NCBI GenBank assembly: GCA_023101725.1
Contig: JALJCO010007871.1
Location: 310,001 to 374,000 of the forward strand
Direction: 5' to 3'
DNA: 64,000 nt
From: Atherinomorus stipes
Lineage: Eukaryota > Chordata > Actinopteri > Atheriniformes > Atherinidae
The position numbers were made by a program, and so were the translations under genes. The notes under the pieces are model-generated. The model was not told where the DNA came from and ran no database searches. It worked only from the letters and a program-made list of their open reading frames with translations. This document shows, in pieces, positions 1 to 11,251 of the stretch; within the stretch, counting starts at the first letter, position 1; every line of letters begins with the position of its first letter.

Positions 1-419
1 TACAACGTGATTTAGCTCATCTCACTTGTTTACAATGTGTATGAATGAATGACTCCTGCTATTACCTGTCTGACTACTGGTGTTGCAATGCTTCCACATC
101 TTCGCATGCTCTTTGAGTACAGCACAATGACATCATAACCACAAGAAATTACAGTGAAAGCTGCCAGAATAAGATCTCAAGGTATAATCAATGTGACTGA
201 TCCTTTGAAGCTCGGTGAGGCAGTCATTTTTTTGTATCATTGGACAAAACCTCCATTATAACTGCATTGACAGGTCCATGAAGAGGGGAAAAAAAGAAAG
301 AGCCAAAACAGCAGTAGCAAAGAAGAAAAAACAATGTGAGCTCTTAAACGTGTGCATGTATTGGCACTTTTGTAAAAGCTGTTGTAAGTAGTCGAAGGAC
401 AACATATCAAATGCTGAAA

Positions 420-790
420 ATAAGAAATTTATTTATTGTCCAAAAATATATCCTCATTTTGAAACTGATGCCATGGGCATGTTTGCAGCTGTGTTGCATC
501 ACCTTTTCTTTCAACAACAGTATCCACTGTTCACGACTGCTTTGTTGTATCTTTGTTTCATGTTTTCAGTGACTGGCAGGTGTGGACTCCAGGCAGGCCA
601 CTTTTGTACAAATAAGGTTTAAACAATTCGTAGATTGTTGCATTCTGTTCTTTACTTACATTGCTCATAGCATTCCAGGTTTTGTTAAGAATATTGATGG
701 TTTAACCTTGTGCTCGTGGCACCCAAGGTTGCAGGTGTGGCTAATCCAGATAAGCTATTTAATAAACTGCCCATTTGAACAGAATTTTTA
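420..790. mobile_element. degenerate DNA-transposon fragment
   Basis: The words TTTTGAAACTGATGCCA, GCTGTGTTGCATCACCTTTT and GGACTCCAGGCAGGCCA occur in the order I recognise from a common fish DNA-transposon repeat. The copy is diverged and has internal deletions. No ends or open frame remain, and the superfamily is not assigned. Confidence 0.4.
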
Positions 791-2495
791 TGAAAAAGAT
801 CTTTAGCATTTGTTACTCCTGAGTTTCCTTAGTAGTTTTGAACTTCCCTTTCAATGCATAGAATATATTAGCATGGAAAAACAGTGCAATTTTAGTATGC
901 AAATACGGTTTGAGGCAGATATGAGCATACATACAACAAAGGATGAAGCTGAGGGTCATTGAATGATAAAACTGTCCCATAATTCTTGGCACCTTCTCAT
1001 TCCCACGAAGGTAACTTTCTCAGGGGAAGTTTCCAAACAATTTATGAGTGAAGAAAAAGAAAAGCAACAGCAGGTACAGTACGTGGAAATTAACGTTCAA
1101 AAGCAATTAGTCAGGAAACTTTATAAAAGAAATAAAAAGTGACAGGGCTTCTTCTCAAAGAAATGCTTATTTAATGCAAATATGTGGTATTTGTGTGCAA
1201 TTTAGTCACTATGTAAAGTGCACCGTGTAAGCCACTGTAGCTTATTCTCAACATGGTCGCATTTCTGTTTCTCTTCAGTAATTCATTCTTTATTTATTCA
1301 GTAGCCCTGTCCAACCACCTTGCACCCACATGCACACATAAACATCTATTCTGCAGGTCCATCTGTCTCACTTTCTATCATGGGGATGGAATATGTGTAT
1401 GTATGATATACATCCAGTGTTTCTCATTAACTGTCAAACTGGTTGGAGTGATGTGTGGCAGTCTGCTATTTAGTAATGGCTCACATCCATCCAACTGAAT
1501 CCCTGAAATAATCAATGGAGCGGGATGAAGGGATGGATAAAGAAGAGGGACAGACACATTTGCAGGGTCAAGTGGAAAATGAAATACTGAAGAAATGAGA
1601 TGAAGGGAGAAGAGTAGAGTGAGATGGTAGGTTTGATTTGTTGAACTTTATTTCTATTCTAAGTGGATATTCAGGGATTGTTTATTACAGATGGATTTTG
1701 TATGTTCATATCCATACTCATGCTAAAATGTTTTTGAAATTCAGTCATTTTCTTTTTCTTTCTTTAGTGTGTAGTTACAAGCGGCCAATAGACCTGGGAA
1801 ATGCAATGACATATAGCAAGATGCAGTCAAACTTTTTATTTTTTTCTGAAAGTCTTCTTGAACAAACTAACAAGCATTGCAAAACAGAAAGGCAACAGGT
1901 GCACACTGAGGATGTAAATCCTTTAAATGATCTTTCAATCACCTCCAATTCCATCCACCCCAATTCACCCTGAAAAGACTCCTTTACTGGTAATTAAAAA
2001 AAGAGAGATGATCATGGTGAATGATGAGAGTCAGTCCTGCATTCACTCTGCCTGTTCTTGAATGAGTGAAGGAAAGGTTTGTAGGTTTATTTTTGTCAGT
2101 CAGAGTTTTGACTGGCAATCTCCCAGCATATGGCATCAATCAAGCCTCTGTATAGGGGCTCTGCCATGAATGTCTAATTGCACCCCAGACAAGAGATGAG
2201 AATGGTCTTTTAGTTGAAAATATGCTGCAGTGAAGAGGCTGATGAATTAACTATTCATGCCTTAATCAAGGTGCTTGTTTTCGGCCCATGAGCATGAGAG
2301 GAAGTGTGGCACTGCACTCGGGGGAGGAGGGAGGGAAGGCGAAGAGGAGGAGCTTGCTATATGCTAATGCAATTTAGAGTTGAATTTGAAGAACAATGCA
2401 GAGAGGCAGAAATGAAATGCAGCACACCAACAGATTGAAACAGCCCTGTAACTATTATGGAAGCCTTGCAGATGTGAGACATTCACAATGCTGGC

Positions 2496-2522
2496 TTCTC
2501 TCTCTCTCTCTCTCTTTCTCTT

Positions 2523-2557
<35 letters not shown>
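2496..2557. repeat. (CT)n/(CTTT)n microsatellite
   Basis: A CT dinucleotide run passes directly into CTTT tetramers, forming a polypyrimidine tract on the plus strand. Confidence 0.9.
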
Positions 2558-2729
2558 AACATGGGAAAAATATGTTAATATCAGGCCTTAACAGCATCAA
2601 AGAGAGAGCAGTGGGTATAGGCAAACCTCAGTAAACACATTAGTGGCCCACCAGGGAGGACAGAAACACCAGGAGGACAGGTAATGATAGGTAATGTCCA
2701 GTCCTATCCATACATGTGCACACTGATGA

Positions 2730-2770
2730 CCACACACACACACACACACGCACACGCAAGCACACACACA
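2730..2770. repeat. (CA)n microsatellite
   Basis: CA repeat interrupted by CG and AG units. A second CACACC/CATA-rich stretch at 2876-2926 leads up to the Tc1 element. Confidence 0.9.
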
Positions 2771-3202
2771 GATGTGCTATTACTTTCCATTTCTCCACAG
2801 GTTACAAATCGGGTGTGTTTGAGGCCTAATTTTCACTGTTCTCTTCCAAGCACATACACAGCCTCTCTCTTTAACACCCACACCCACACCCACACATACA
2901 TACATACATATATATACGTATATACACAGGTACTACCCAAAAAATTTGAATATTGTGAAAAAGTTCATGTATTTCTATAATTCAACTTAAAAGGTGAAAT
3001 TTACATATTGTATAGACTAATAATAAGTGAATCAATATATTTCAAGCTTTTATTTGTTTGAATGTTGCTGCTTAGGACTTGCAGCTTAAGAAAACCTCAA
3101 ATTCTAAAACTGAAAAAAATAGAATATTGCATGAAATCAATTTAAAAAGGACTTTAAATACAAAAAAGTCGGGCCTCCTAAAGTATAATCTTGCATCTGT
3201 AC

Positions 3203-3872
3203 TTAGTATGTGGTTGGGGCCCCTTTTGCATGAATGACTGCCTTAACCCGGCGTGGCATGGATGCTACCAGCTTCTGGCATATCTCAGGTGTTATGGAAG
3301 AAAAAATATGCTTCAGTCACAGCCTTGAGCTCTTCTTTATTGTTTGGTCTCTTCCCGTTCAGCTTTCTCTTGACAATGCCCCACATGTTTTCGATGGGGT
3401 TCAGGTCAGGTGAGTTTGCGGGCCAATCAAGCATGGTAATCCCATGGTTGTTGAACCAGGATTTTGTACTTTTGACAGTGTGGGCAGGTGCCAAGTCTTG
3501 CTGGAAGATGAAGTCTGCATCTTCATACAGCTGGTCCACTGAAACAAGCATGAAGTGCTCCAAAATGTCCTGGTAGACGGCTGCATTTATGCTGGACTTA
3601 ATGAAGCTCAAAGGTCCATTCCTTATGAAGTCCTCCACACTTTTGAAAGGCCCTTTCCTGACCATCTTCTCCAGGCTGCTGTCAGCCCTCCGGCTTGTAC
3701 AATGTTTTCTTCCACACTTCTTCCTTCCACTTAACTGTCCATTAATGTGCTTTGAGACAGCACTCTGAGAACATCCAGCTTCTTTTGCTATCACTTTTTG
3801 TGTCTTTCCCACCTTGTGCAGGGAGTCAGTGATGGTTTTCTGCACAACTGTCAGATCAGCAGTCTTCCTCAT
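3203..3872 (-). pseudogene. Tc1-type transposase pseudogene (internally deleted)
   Basis: The minus-strand frame starts MRKTADLTVVQ and shows an N-terminal paired-like helix-turn-helix (QKVIAKEAGCSQSAVSKHIN). It then jumps from a VRKGPFKS region straight to GPLSFIKSS...NAAVYQ. FQQDLAPAHT, carrying the second catalytic Asp, and SPDLNPIENMW, carrying the Glu, are present. The segment with the first catalytic Asp is missing. About 223 codons remain, against roughly 340 in intact Tc1 transposases. Near the C-terminus (about 3290-3296) an extra T in a T run of the coding strand shifts the frame. The rest of the terminal block (ASMPRRVKAVIHAKGAP) is read in a different frame up to a stop at 3203-3205. 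It is a dead remnant inside a tox2 intron on the same strand as the gene. Confidence 0.88.
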
Positions 3873-4167
3873 GATTGTGAATTCTTCTAAACCAAGACAG
3901 AGACTTTTTAAAGGCTTGGGGCTCTTATGGAGGTGTTTTGGATTACTTACCTGATTAGAATGTGACACTCTGAGCCTACAATACTGGAGCTTTTCACAGT
4001 ATTCTAATTAGTTGAAGTTTTTGAATTTGAGGTTTTCTAAAGCTGCAAGTCCTAATCAGCAACATCCAAACAAACAAAAGCTTGAAATATATTGATTCAC
4101 ATATTATTTGTCTAACGAATATGTAAATTGCACCTCTGAAGTTGAATTACAGAAATACAGTTTTTTT

Positions 4168-4172
<5 letters not shown>

Positions 4173-4237
<65 letters not shown>
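4173..4237. repeat. (TA)n microsatellite inside the Tc1 right inverted repeat
   Basis: An uninterrupted TA run of about 64 bp separates the inner and outer parts of the right inverted repeat of the Tc1 copy. Confidence 0.95.
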
Positions 4238-4240
<3 letters not shown>

Positions 4241-4276
4241 AACTTTTTCAGGATAGTCTAATTTTTTGGGTAGTAC

Positions 4277-4279
<3 letters not shown>

Positions 4280-4324
<45 letters not shown>
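4280..4324. repeat. (TA)n microsatellite at the Tc1 target site
   Basis: A 45 bp TA run begins exactly at the right end of the Tc1 copy. Tc1 elements insert at TA, so the run may predate or derive from the target site. Confidence 0.95.
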
Positions 4325-4326
<2 letters not shown>

Positions 4327-4468
4327 TTAGACGCCCAAATATACAAACCCCTTGGTGTAGCTAGTGGACCATTTCCTTGAAATGAGAGTGAGAGGAATTC
4401 TGTCTAATTTATCATCCTTTATATCGCCACTGACCCATGTATATCAAAGATGTGACCCCCGCTGTTAC

Positions 4469-4549
4469 CTTGGAAACCAGACTGGCTCTGTAGGCAGCCA
4501 GGGCTTTCAGGTACTCCTTCTTAGCAGCCTCTGTTTTCCTCTTGTAGCT
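4469..4549 (-). CDS. tox2: tox2 exon encoding HMG-box helix 3
   Basis: This 81 bp, phase 0 exon has acceptor CTCCTGCAG and donor GTAACA. Its 27 codons read [20 protein letters not shown] then RASLVSK, the third helix and end of the TOX HMG box. It joins in frame to the ...GLGEEQKQ end expected of the preceding exon. The first residue is Ser, where I recall Ala or Val in mammalian family members. [13 protein letters not shown] is near-invariant in the family, so this exon alone identifies TOX but not the paralogue. That comes from the N-terminal exons. The Pro-rich C-terminal exon(s) of TOX2 were looked for leftward on the minus strand and not found, so they should lie outside the window. Confidence 0.93.
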
Positions 4550-5879
4550 CTGCAGGAGCAAACACAACAATAACAATGTTTGATTACAAGGCAATGCCAA
4601 AGGCTGAAATGACCCCATGTTCCACACTGACGGATGTGGATGAAATTTTCGGAGTCATGATAGTGGTGAAAAACCTTTCACATGCATTCACTGAACAATT
4701 ATCAGGTCAAGGAGATGTCACCATCTGCATGATGCTGATGCATTTGATTCATTCATTTCCCGAAAAACATCCAAAATGAAATGTCAAGACAGATTGTGCA
4801 TATAAACCTGAAAACAGAAATGAAATGAGGAGTGAGATGCTGTTTGTCACTTTGTGTTCTGTTTTTCAGTCTCCTCCTCTATTAGGGCTTCTGCTTATCT
4901 CTTAATCAGAGCTGATGTCCCAGCAAATCATTCAGACGAGGACGGGGGGAAAAAAATAAATAAAAGAACTGAAAACAGCATTAGCAAAGAGGCAATCTCG
5001 AGCCGTCTGAATGAACCTTAAAATGATGCATTCAGACAGGGAATTCAAGTTAATGTCATCACATGTCACTCACAGACTCTTTAAAGCTGCCATTGGCTTT
5101 TTGATGAAGAGAAAGCAAGTCGGAAAAAGTCCACCCTTAAATCGATGAAGGAGACTCAGATCTCAGCTCATCTATGAAGCATTTTAATATGTAGCAAAGT
5201 GTGTGTTTGTGAGAGTGAGTGAATGCAGTGGGTAATTACTGATCCTCTGTGAGAGGCTGTCTGTGGCAACATGGACAGGGTCATTTCTTTGAAAGAGGTG
5301 GGATAGAATAACCATTAAGCATTCATGTGTGGCCAGATGCACATAGGCTGGCAGGCGCTAACACACAAAGTCAATAAACAAACAGACCAACGCATAGAAC
5401 AGCAAACAAACCGGGATGAAGGTAGATACCATCTCTTGCTCAAACAGCTGATGTTTATCCTCTCATTCATCACTATTTATAATATTATCATCATTTTCCT
5501 TCTGTGATATATGTTCAGATATTCTGGGTCGAGACAAGAATGAGGAACTAAGATTTGGACCTGCAGATTTTCATGATTTAAGGAAAAAATAAAAACAAAC
5601 TCAGGAAAAAGTGGCTCCTCACCGCTTTTTCACTAACAGACTCGTGTCTACATCTACCCAAACTACTCCCAGCAGCTTTAATTTCAAATTCATTTAACAC
5701 AGCTAATGATTTGCACAATGACTGATACTTTTAAATAAATTACCATGCCTAAGGATGTCTAATTATTCGAAAGTGAGTGGATTCATTAGCAATTTAAGCT
5801 GTCAAAGGCTGCAGGTCAGTATGAATTAAAAATAACAAAGCTGCAAGGGGGAGAGCATATGCCTCCATCGTAATCCTGA

Positions 5880-5965
5880 CACAGAGGTGTCCCGCCTGAA
5901 TTAGCCCCTAATTGTACCTTAATGAATTGTTCTTGTTTGATAACCAGTTAATTACAGGAGACAAT
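5880..5965. promoter_or_regulatory. candidate homeodomain-site cluster (unproven)
   Basis: Within about 85 bp there are several TAAT/ATTA cores (GAATTAGCCCCTAATTG, CTTAATGAATTG, AGTTAATTACAG). The base composition looks non-repetitive. This is consistent with a conserved intronic enhancer, but such cores are frequent in AT-rich DNA, so the call is weak. Confidence 0.2.
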
Positions 5966-8734
5966 AACCCTGCACCCTGCTGACACTGAAGGGAGTGATT
6001 ACACTGCAACCCAAAGACTGAACGATCACGAGAGAGGGAGGGGAAGGAGGAGGAGTGGAAACAAATGAGAAGTAGACACAGAGGAGGAATGGAAAAGGTG
6101 TAAAGAACAGGAAAATGAAAAAAATAAAATAAACAAGAATAAAGATGTTCTGAACAGCAGACAAAGAGAGGACAAAAAATTATGATTGCAAAAAATAAAT
6201 GGCTGCAACTGAAGCTAAAACTCAACCACAAAAGAAATTTAATATCAAAGCTGCTGTTTAAACAAAGTGACAGTGTTCTTTTCCTTTCTATCTCTGACCT
6301 TTCACCAGTACACAAATCCAAAACACAGACTCAATTAAATAAAGCTAAGTCTCTCCTCCCTCCTTCCCAAAACCCATCATCGCTGTACCTCCCCTCTGCT
6401 GGGAAAAAAAAAGAAAAGAAAAAAGATCTTAATCTCAAATAACAAAAACAAGAAAAAATGTTGTTTTGTGTTTCTGGGGCAGCTTTAACATGTAGTCACC
6501 TTGAGGAATAACAAAACCCAAATAATGCATTGATCTCACGCTATAAAGCAAAAGGCCTTTGGGAATAATGATAATATTTTTAAAAAGTATAGCTCTGAAA
6601 ACATTTTAATAAAAAGAAATATGAACATAAACATGAGCAAAAAAAGGCTTTGTTCTGCCAAGCTCAAGGACAGAGCAAAAATGCACAAAACAAGCAAAGA
6701 CGGAAAAAACACTGAAGCTCAACAAAAGAAATCACAAGATGAACACAAAACACAACTGTGGAGCTTCTGATCGCTGCTCCGCAAAAAAGAGGAGAAAAAG
6801 CGTTGCCTTCACTGCATTTATGGGAATTTTACTGCAAGGTATGTTTGAGGAGCGCTATAGGTAATTGGAAACAGGAGCCCAGATCTAGTTAAAACAAAGC
6901 TGTGAGGAGGGGAAGGGTTGTGTTTACATTCTGGTGCTCCTGCATGGCTCCAGAGGGTCTGACTGTAACGTTATGGAACACACCTCATTGGTCCTGTAGC
7001 GATGACGTGACAGTCGATGTTGGACGAAAAAGCATTAATGTGCTTATGTCAACAGATCAAAGAAGTTATGTGGTTAACATTTCCAAAGAATGAGAACTTG
7101 GAAAGTTTTCATTGTTGGAGTTTTTCATTCTAACATTGCTGATCTGTATTTTTGCACTGTCACAGCTTTCTACCATTGTGAAAAGTGAGGACAGAAATTT
7201 TAATGGCTTTAATGACTACTAAGTGAATTGGTTCTTTTCTGTAAATACACTGTTATCAAGTTTACCATTTGTTGTGCTGTGATAAATGACAGTGCTAGCC
7301 TGTGAGAATAATTAGAGCAAATCACAGGGTTATTGCCCAGACAGGGTGCTACATTTCATTCCATAATGACATCATTACCTCAAGTTAATTGCGTGTCCTT
7401 CGAGGTGACACATTTGATTAAACACATGAATGCACAAACAAATAAAAAAATTAGCTGTCTAGCAGCAAGCTGAATGGAAAGGTTTGTTTTAACGGTGGAG
7501 CTGCTGTTTTGCTAGTTTTATTTCTGTTGCCTGATTCAACTATGAAGGACAAATGCATTTACCATGAGAGAGAGAGAAAAACAGAAAATCTGAGGCAAAA
7601 AGAAAGAAAGACACCAGGACACAAAGGGTTAAGAAGCACAAACAATAACATTTCTGGAGCAGATGTCCTTGAGGCAAAACCAAGGACGAGGCAATTGCTA
7701 ATCTTGTATTCCCAGCATGATCAAATCACCAGGCAACAGATATAAATAAAAGGACAGGAAATGAGGAATTCACATTCAAGGGTGTCAGCAGCGAAATGAA
7801 GATTCATGGTGAAGAGCCCCGGTGAAGGCGGCAAAAATTAACTGCAAATAAAAGGGACAGACGGCCTCCAAAGTCCAGCGTATAAAGTGGGTTTGGTGGT
7901 AGAAAAAGACACACGTGCTGGATGAGGTCTAGTAGATGGTGGCTGGGGCTGCGGGGAATGGGCTGCACTTTGTCATGAAGACAGGTGCTTTTATTTGACA
8001 CCCAATAGGCTGCACCCTGACTGGATATTCTAAAAATATGAGTCTGTGCATGATCATCAGACTGTCTCGTTTTCCGTTCATTTCACACCATCATTTGTTA
8101 CCACAAACACAGAGAAAGCACTTTGACTTTGTCTGTTGCTCTGGAATGTTAAATGAAATTGAAACTGTGCTGCATGGGAGATGCTATAAACTGCAGCGAA
8201 TGTTAAAGCAGTCGCATATGTAGACCTCAGGTGATAATAAAATTAAATTAGGAAAACACAGCTGCTGATGGTTCAAAACAACTTTTGGCTTCCTACAATA
8301 AACAAGGTTCTTCATTCGATTCTGCACAGTTCATGTGGTCTAATCAATGCAAATATGAAAGGGGATGACACGACTTATTCTTGTTAAGTAAGTGTGTTGT
8401 GTTCCTCATGGTCATGCTCACAACAAAGAAATGATCAGGTCTACTAGCCTGAACTCACAAAAAATGTTAAATAGAAACATAAAACTTTGTATTTGTTCTG
8501 ATCAATGCTAATTCTGTATTTGGTGCCTAGCTTTCCAGCAACATTGTTAAATACGTATGTCGTCAGTGGGATATTTGGTTAAAAAGTCCAAAGTCAAGCT
8601 GAGGCCTTCCTGTGTAGAGTTTATCTCTGTGCATTTGTCAGTCCTCCCCCTCAAGTCAGAAAACATGCATGTTAGGTTAATTTGGCATTTCATTTTGAAG
8701 TCAAGAGTGCACATGCATGGTTGTGTCTCTGTAA

Positions 8735-8845
8735 TGGACTCGCCAGCTGGCCAGGGCGTACCCTGCCTCTCACTCTATGGCAGGGACAAGCTCCAACCCC
8801 ACTGTAACCCTGAATTAGATACTGTAAAGTGGATCTTGACCCCTC
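8735..8845 (+). repeat. degenerate LINE/SINE-type 3' tail
   Basis: The words GCCAGCTGGCCAGGGCGTAC, CCTGCCTCTC, GGGACAAGCTCCAACCCC and GACCCCTCAC follow the order of a widespread fish retroposon tail (usually ...CCAGGGTGTACCCCGCCTCTCGCC...GGCTCCAGCCC...). The usual GGATGG-type terminal repeats are not preserved. Confidence 0.5.
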
Positions 8846-9446
8846 ACCCCCTCTGACCTCTAAATGCAGACTTAGTTGCCTCGTAAATGTGATGCAAAGT
8901 TACATTCATGGGGACTTCATTAAAGATGGTGACACTATGTTCCTCAGTGAATCTCATTTTAAGTCTAGCAGAAATGAAACTATGATGCAGATATATCCCA
9001 TATTAGAAAACCCCCTCAAAAAACAAAAACACAAACACATAAAAAGATCATAAAAAGAAAAGAAGAAATCACCAAATCTGCAATCCCTCCTTGTAAAGAC
9101 CCATACATCAATCATGAGCTGGTGGAGACCAGATGCTGGGCCATGAATATGCAACTTGACTTCTATTTCCCAAGTGGACAGACTATTGTAATCTTGCTTA
9201 AAAAAAAGTTGCTGATCTTTAAAAAACTTATCTATTGAGATCTTTAAAATTATTCTATCTCTGCCTCTGAAAGATACATAAAAAAAGCATCACTGCTACT
9301 TAAAACCAAGCTTTTATGGGCTAAAACATCTTATTTCAGCTATAAAGTTTGACAATTTTCTTTGCTTCTTTTTATGGAAAGATAACTTTCTTAGAAAATG
9401 TACATTAAAAGAAGTAAAGATAAATTATAAATTGTCATTAATGTAC

Positions 9447-9677
9447 CTGTTTCTGCTCCTCCCCCCAGTCCATCCCACATGGAGGCGACTATTTTGGATA
9501 CATCTCCAAATGTGGCGTTGGGATTCTGTCCTTTGATGGCTGCCTGGGTGTCTCTGAAGAACAAGGCGTAGGCCGACACAGGCTTCGTAGGCTCGTTAGG
9601 ATCCTTCTTCTTCTTTTTTTTTGAGGTTTGGGCTTGGGTTTTATCATCTCTGAAGATGGCCGTTTCTCACCCGTTAT
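9447..9677 (-). CDS. tox2: tox2 HMG-box exon (first two helices), frame broken by two homopolymer indels
   Basis: This 231 bp exon runs from acceptor CTTCCAG to donor GTACAT. It encodes [10 protein letters not shown], a basic stretch (KPKPKPQ plus lysines, the nuclear-localisation region), DPNEPTKP, then HMG-box helix 1 ([19 protein letters not shown]) and helix 2 ([16 protein letters not shown]). In the given sequence these parts are in different frames. The poly-A run of the coding strand (T run at 9614-9622) has nine bases where ten are needed to keep the lysine run in frame with DPNEP. A G run (C run at 9461-9466) has six bases where five give the expected GEEQKQ end. The two changes cancel, so exon length and phase fit a 77-codon exon, but the literal reading hits a stop. 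Most likely these are assembly or read errors. A real loss-of-function allele cannot be excluded from sequence alone. Confidence 0.92.
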
Positions 9678-10978
9678 CTGGAAGACCATCAGTGCACAGA
9701 AAACAACACAACAGCTTATTGACACAGACCAAGTCTCCCAGTTCCCAATGTGTAGACTGAATAATTGCGTCCGTGATAAATGCTTATAACACAGGGTCCA
9801 GGTGAAGCGTGTAAACTTCATTAACTCCATTATTCAATTCCCCTGTTCAGTAACCAACATTTGGATATTGCAGCAATGTTTCACTGACAGTAAGACTTTA
9901 ACACACAAGCACTGGTTAACAGCAGTTTTTTTGTCTGCTTTACTTTGTCAAAAATAACATGCACTCGTAGAATATATCAAACCTTTTCAAATCTTTATTT
10001 TGCAGTTGCTCAGCAAGTCATAAATTCAGACTTTTCATGCTTGGAGTGAAAGGAATTTTAAATCACCTGATGTATCTGCTCTGGCTTTGATGTGGTCTTA
10101 GAATGAATTGGAGAGAGCAAATGGAATTACTTACTGATAGGAGAGATGGTAATCATTTTTATTCACATACGCAGTGCGAAGCGCAGCAGAGATGTATAGG
10201 CAGGGAAATATTTTTCTGTTTAAACTAAAGGATCCCACTCTTGTTATACTGTATCACTGCAAGCTAGCAGCAGAATACGCAGATGAATCTGAAACACTAA
10301 GGAAGTGGCAGATTTCATTATGCACTCTTTTACATTCCCCTGATAGTAATGAAGCAAATCCATTGAGAGATTGGTTTCTGGGCAATTTATGAAAGAAGTT
10401 TTACAGATTTAAATAAACCAGATAAAAATAAACAAGCATCCGTCTCCCCTTATTCAAACAAATGAGTGATTGGAATGAAGGAGTGGTAGCTTATGAGCCA
10501 GATTGTTACAGATAACATGGTGAAGTAGTGACAGAGATGAGCAGGACTGAGACAAAATCATGCATTTGTTGTTGAAGGTCGACCCATTAAAACATCCTAC
10601 ACATTTGTGAATAAATAGAGGCTTCATATCAGGTTCTGTCTTGGCCAACATGCCACAGCATTATTGGATTGCCAGTTACTCACAAAATCCCTGGATTCCT
10701 ACTCTTCAATTTAATCAAGCTCAGAATCAAAACTATAATTCAAATGCAACACCACACTTTTGTGATTACGCTCACAAAAGAAAAAAATATTGCTCAGTGT
10801 CAACCCCAGAAAAATCATAGCAGATTTCCAGGCAACCAAAAAAAAGATACACTAGCATACCAATCGCCTTCATTCCTCTTGAACTCAACGCTGCAGTTAG
10901 CATGTAAACCATTTAAGAAAAGTCCTGCAAAGCTCTTGTCTTCATCTCCACTACTAGCCAGAGAAGCCACATCAATAC
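9678..10978 (-). other. tox2 intron, 1.3 kb
   Basis: This short phase 0 intron lies between the linker exon and the HMG-box exon. It is AT-rich, and I see no repeat, RNA or coding feature in it. Confidence 0.8.
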
Positions 10979-11251
10979 CTTTGAGTGAGGATCAGTCTCC
11001 TCTTCCTGATTGGAGCTTGAAGGGGAGGGTGTGGCTGATTTACTTCCGGGAGGTGAAGGGGAACCATGAGGCAGTGCACTCCGGCTGACCTGAGGGTTTA
11101 GCTGTGACAATGCGCTCATGGGGTTTGGCAGTATCGGAGGTGAGTTGTTTATCATGGGGTGGTTACGGGCGGGATCGTAATGAGCGCCATCTGGGTGCTG
11201 GTGATGGTGTTGCTGTTGTTGGTGGTGGTGGTGCAAAGCCATGTCCTGCAT
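10979..11251 (-). CDS. tox2: tox2 coding exon, His/Gln-rich and Ser/Pro linker
   Basis: This 273 bp (91 codon), phase 0 exon has acceptor CGTCCCAG and donor GTATTG. It begins MQDMAL, followed by a mixed tract HHHHQQQQHHHQH, then YDPARNHPM and MSALSQLNPQ. It ends with SPSPPGSKSATPSPSSS, a stretch conserved across the TOX family, and an acidic NQEEETDPHSK tail. Mammalian TOX2 has IQEM..., MSALSQSQL and the same SPSPPGSK block in this order. The His/Gln tract is coded by CAC/CAG-type triplets (about 11189-11233) and is absent from mammalian TOX2. It is a likely length-variable insertion. Function: a flexible, low-complexity linker between the activation region and the HMG box. The ATG at the exon start is an internal residue, not a chosen start, because the preceding splice acceptor and the upstream exon join in frame. 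Confidence 0.93.

Larger units (their letters stand above)
2927..4279 (-). mobile_element. Tc1/mariner element, non-autonomous
   Basis: The left end CAGGTACTACCCAAAAAATT is matched in inverted orientation by AATTTTTTGGGTAGTACCTG at the right end. The inverted similarity extends inward roughly 200 bp on each side (for example TCAATATATTTCAAGCTTTT against its complement near 4079-4097). A TA follows the right end. On the left the flank is inside a TA/CA tract, so the duplicated TA is ambiguous. The right inverted repeat is split by a long TA microsatellite (4173-4237). The transposase inside is deleted and frameshifted, so the element cannot move by itself. Confidence 0.88.
1..4468 (-). other. 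tox2 intron 3' of the HMG box (continues out of window)
   Basis: No coding exon is recognisable here. The region holds a degenerate transposon fragment (about 420-790), CT/CTTT and CA microsatellites (2496-2770) and a Tc1-type element (2927-4279) flanked and interrupted by TA repeats. The rest is AT-rich, non-repetitive sequence in which I see nothing specific. It is called intron because the C-terminal TOX2 exons still have to follow. Confidence 0.7.
4550..9446 (-). other. tox2 intron between the two HMG-box exons
   Basis: This is 4.9 kb between validated GT and AG sites. It contains a degenerate LINE/SINE-like tail near 8735-8845 and purine-rich tracts around 6020-6180. A patch rich in TAAT/ATTA cores lies at about 5880-5965. 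No open frame in it resembles a known protein. Confidence 0.75.

Noticed and set aside
1..4400. Search for the Pro-rich C-terminal tox2 exons
   Set aside because: No minus-strand frame resembles the Pro/Leu-rich TOX2 C-terminus or its terminal Ser-rich part, so no exon is called.
5908..6321. Minus-strand open frame of 137 residues rich in Phe, Ser and Leu
   Set aside because: Arises from translating a purine-rich tract on its pyrimidine-rich complement. The overlapping frames look equally coding-like.
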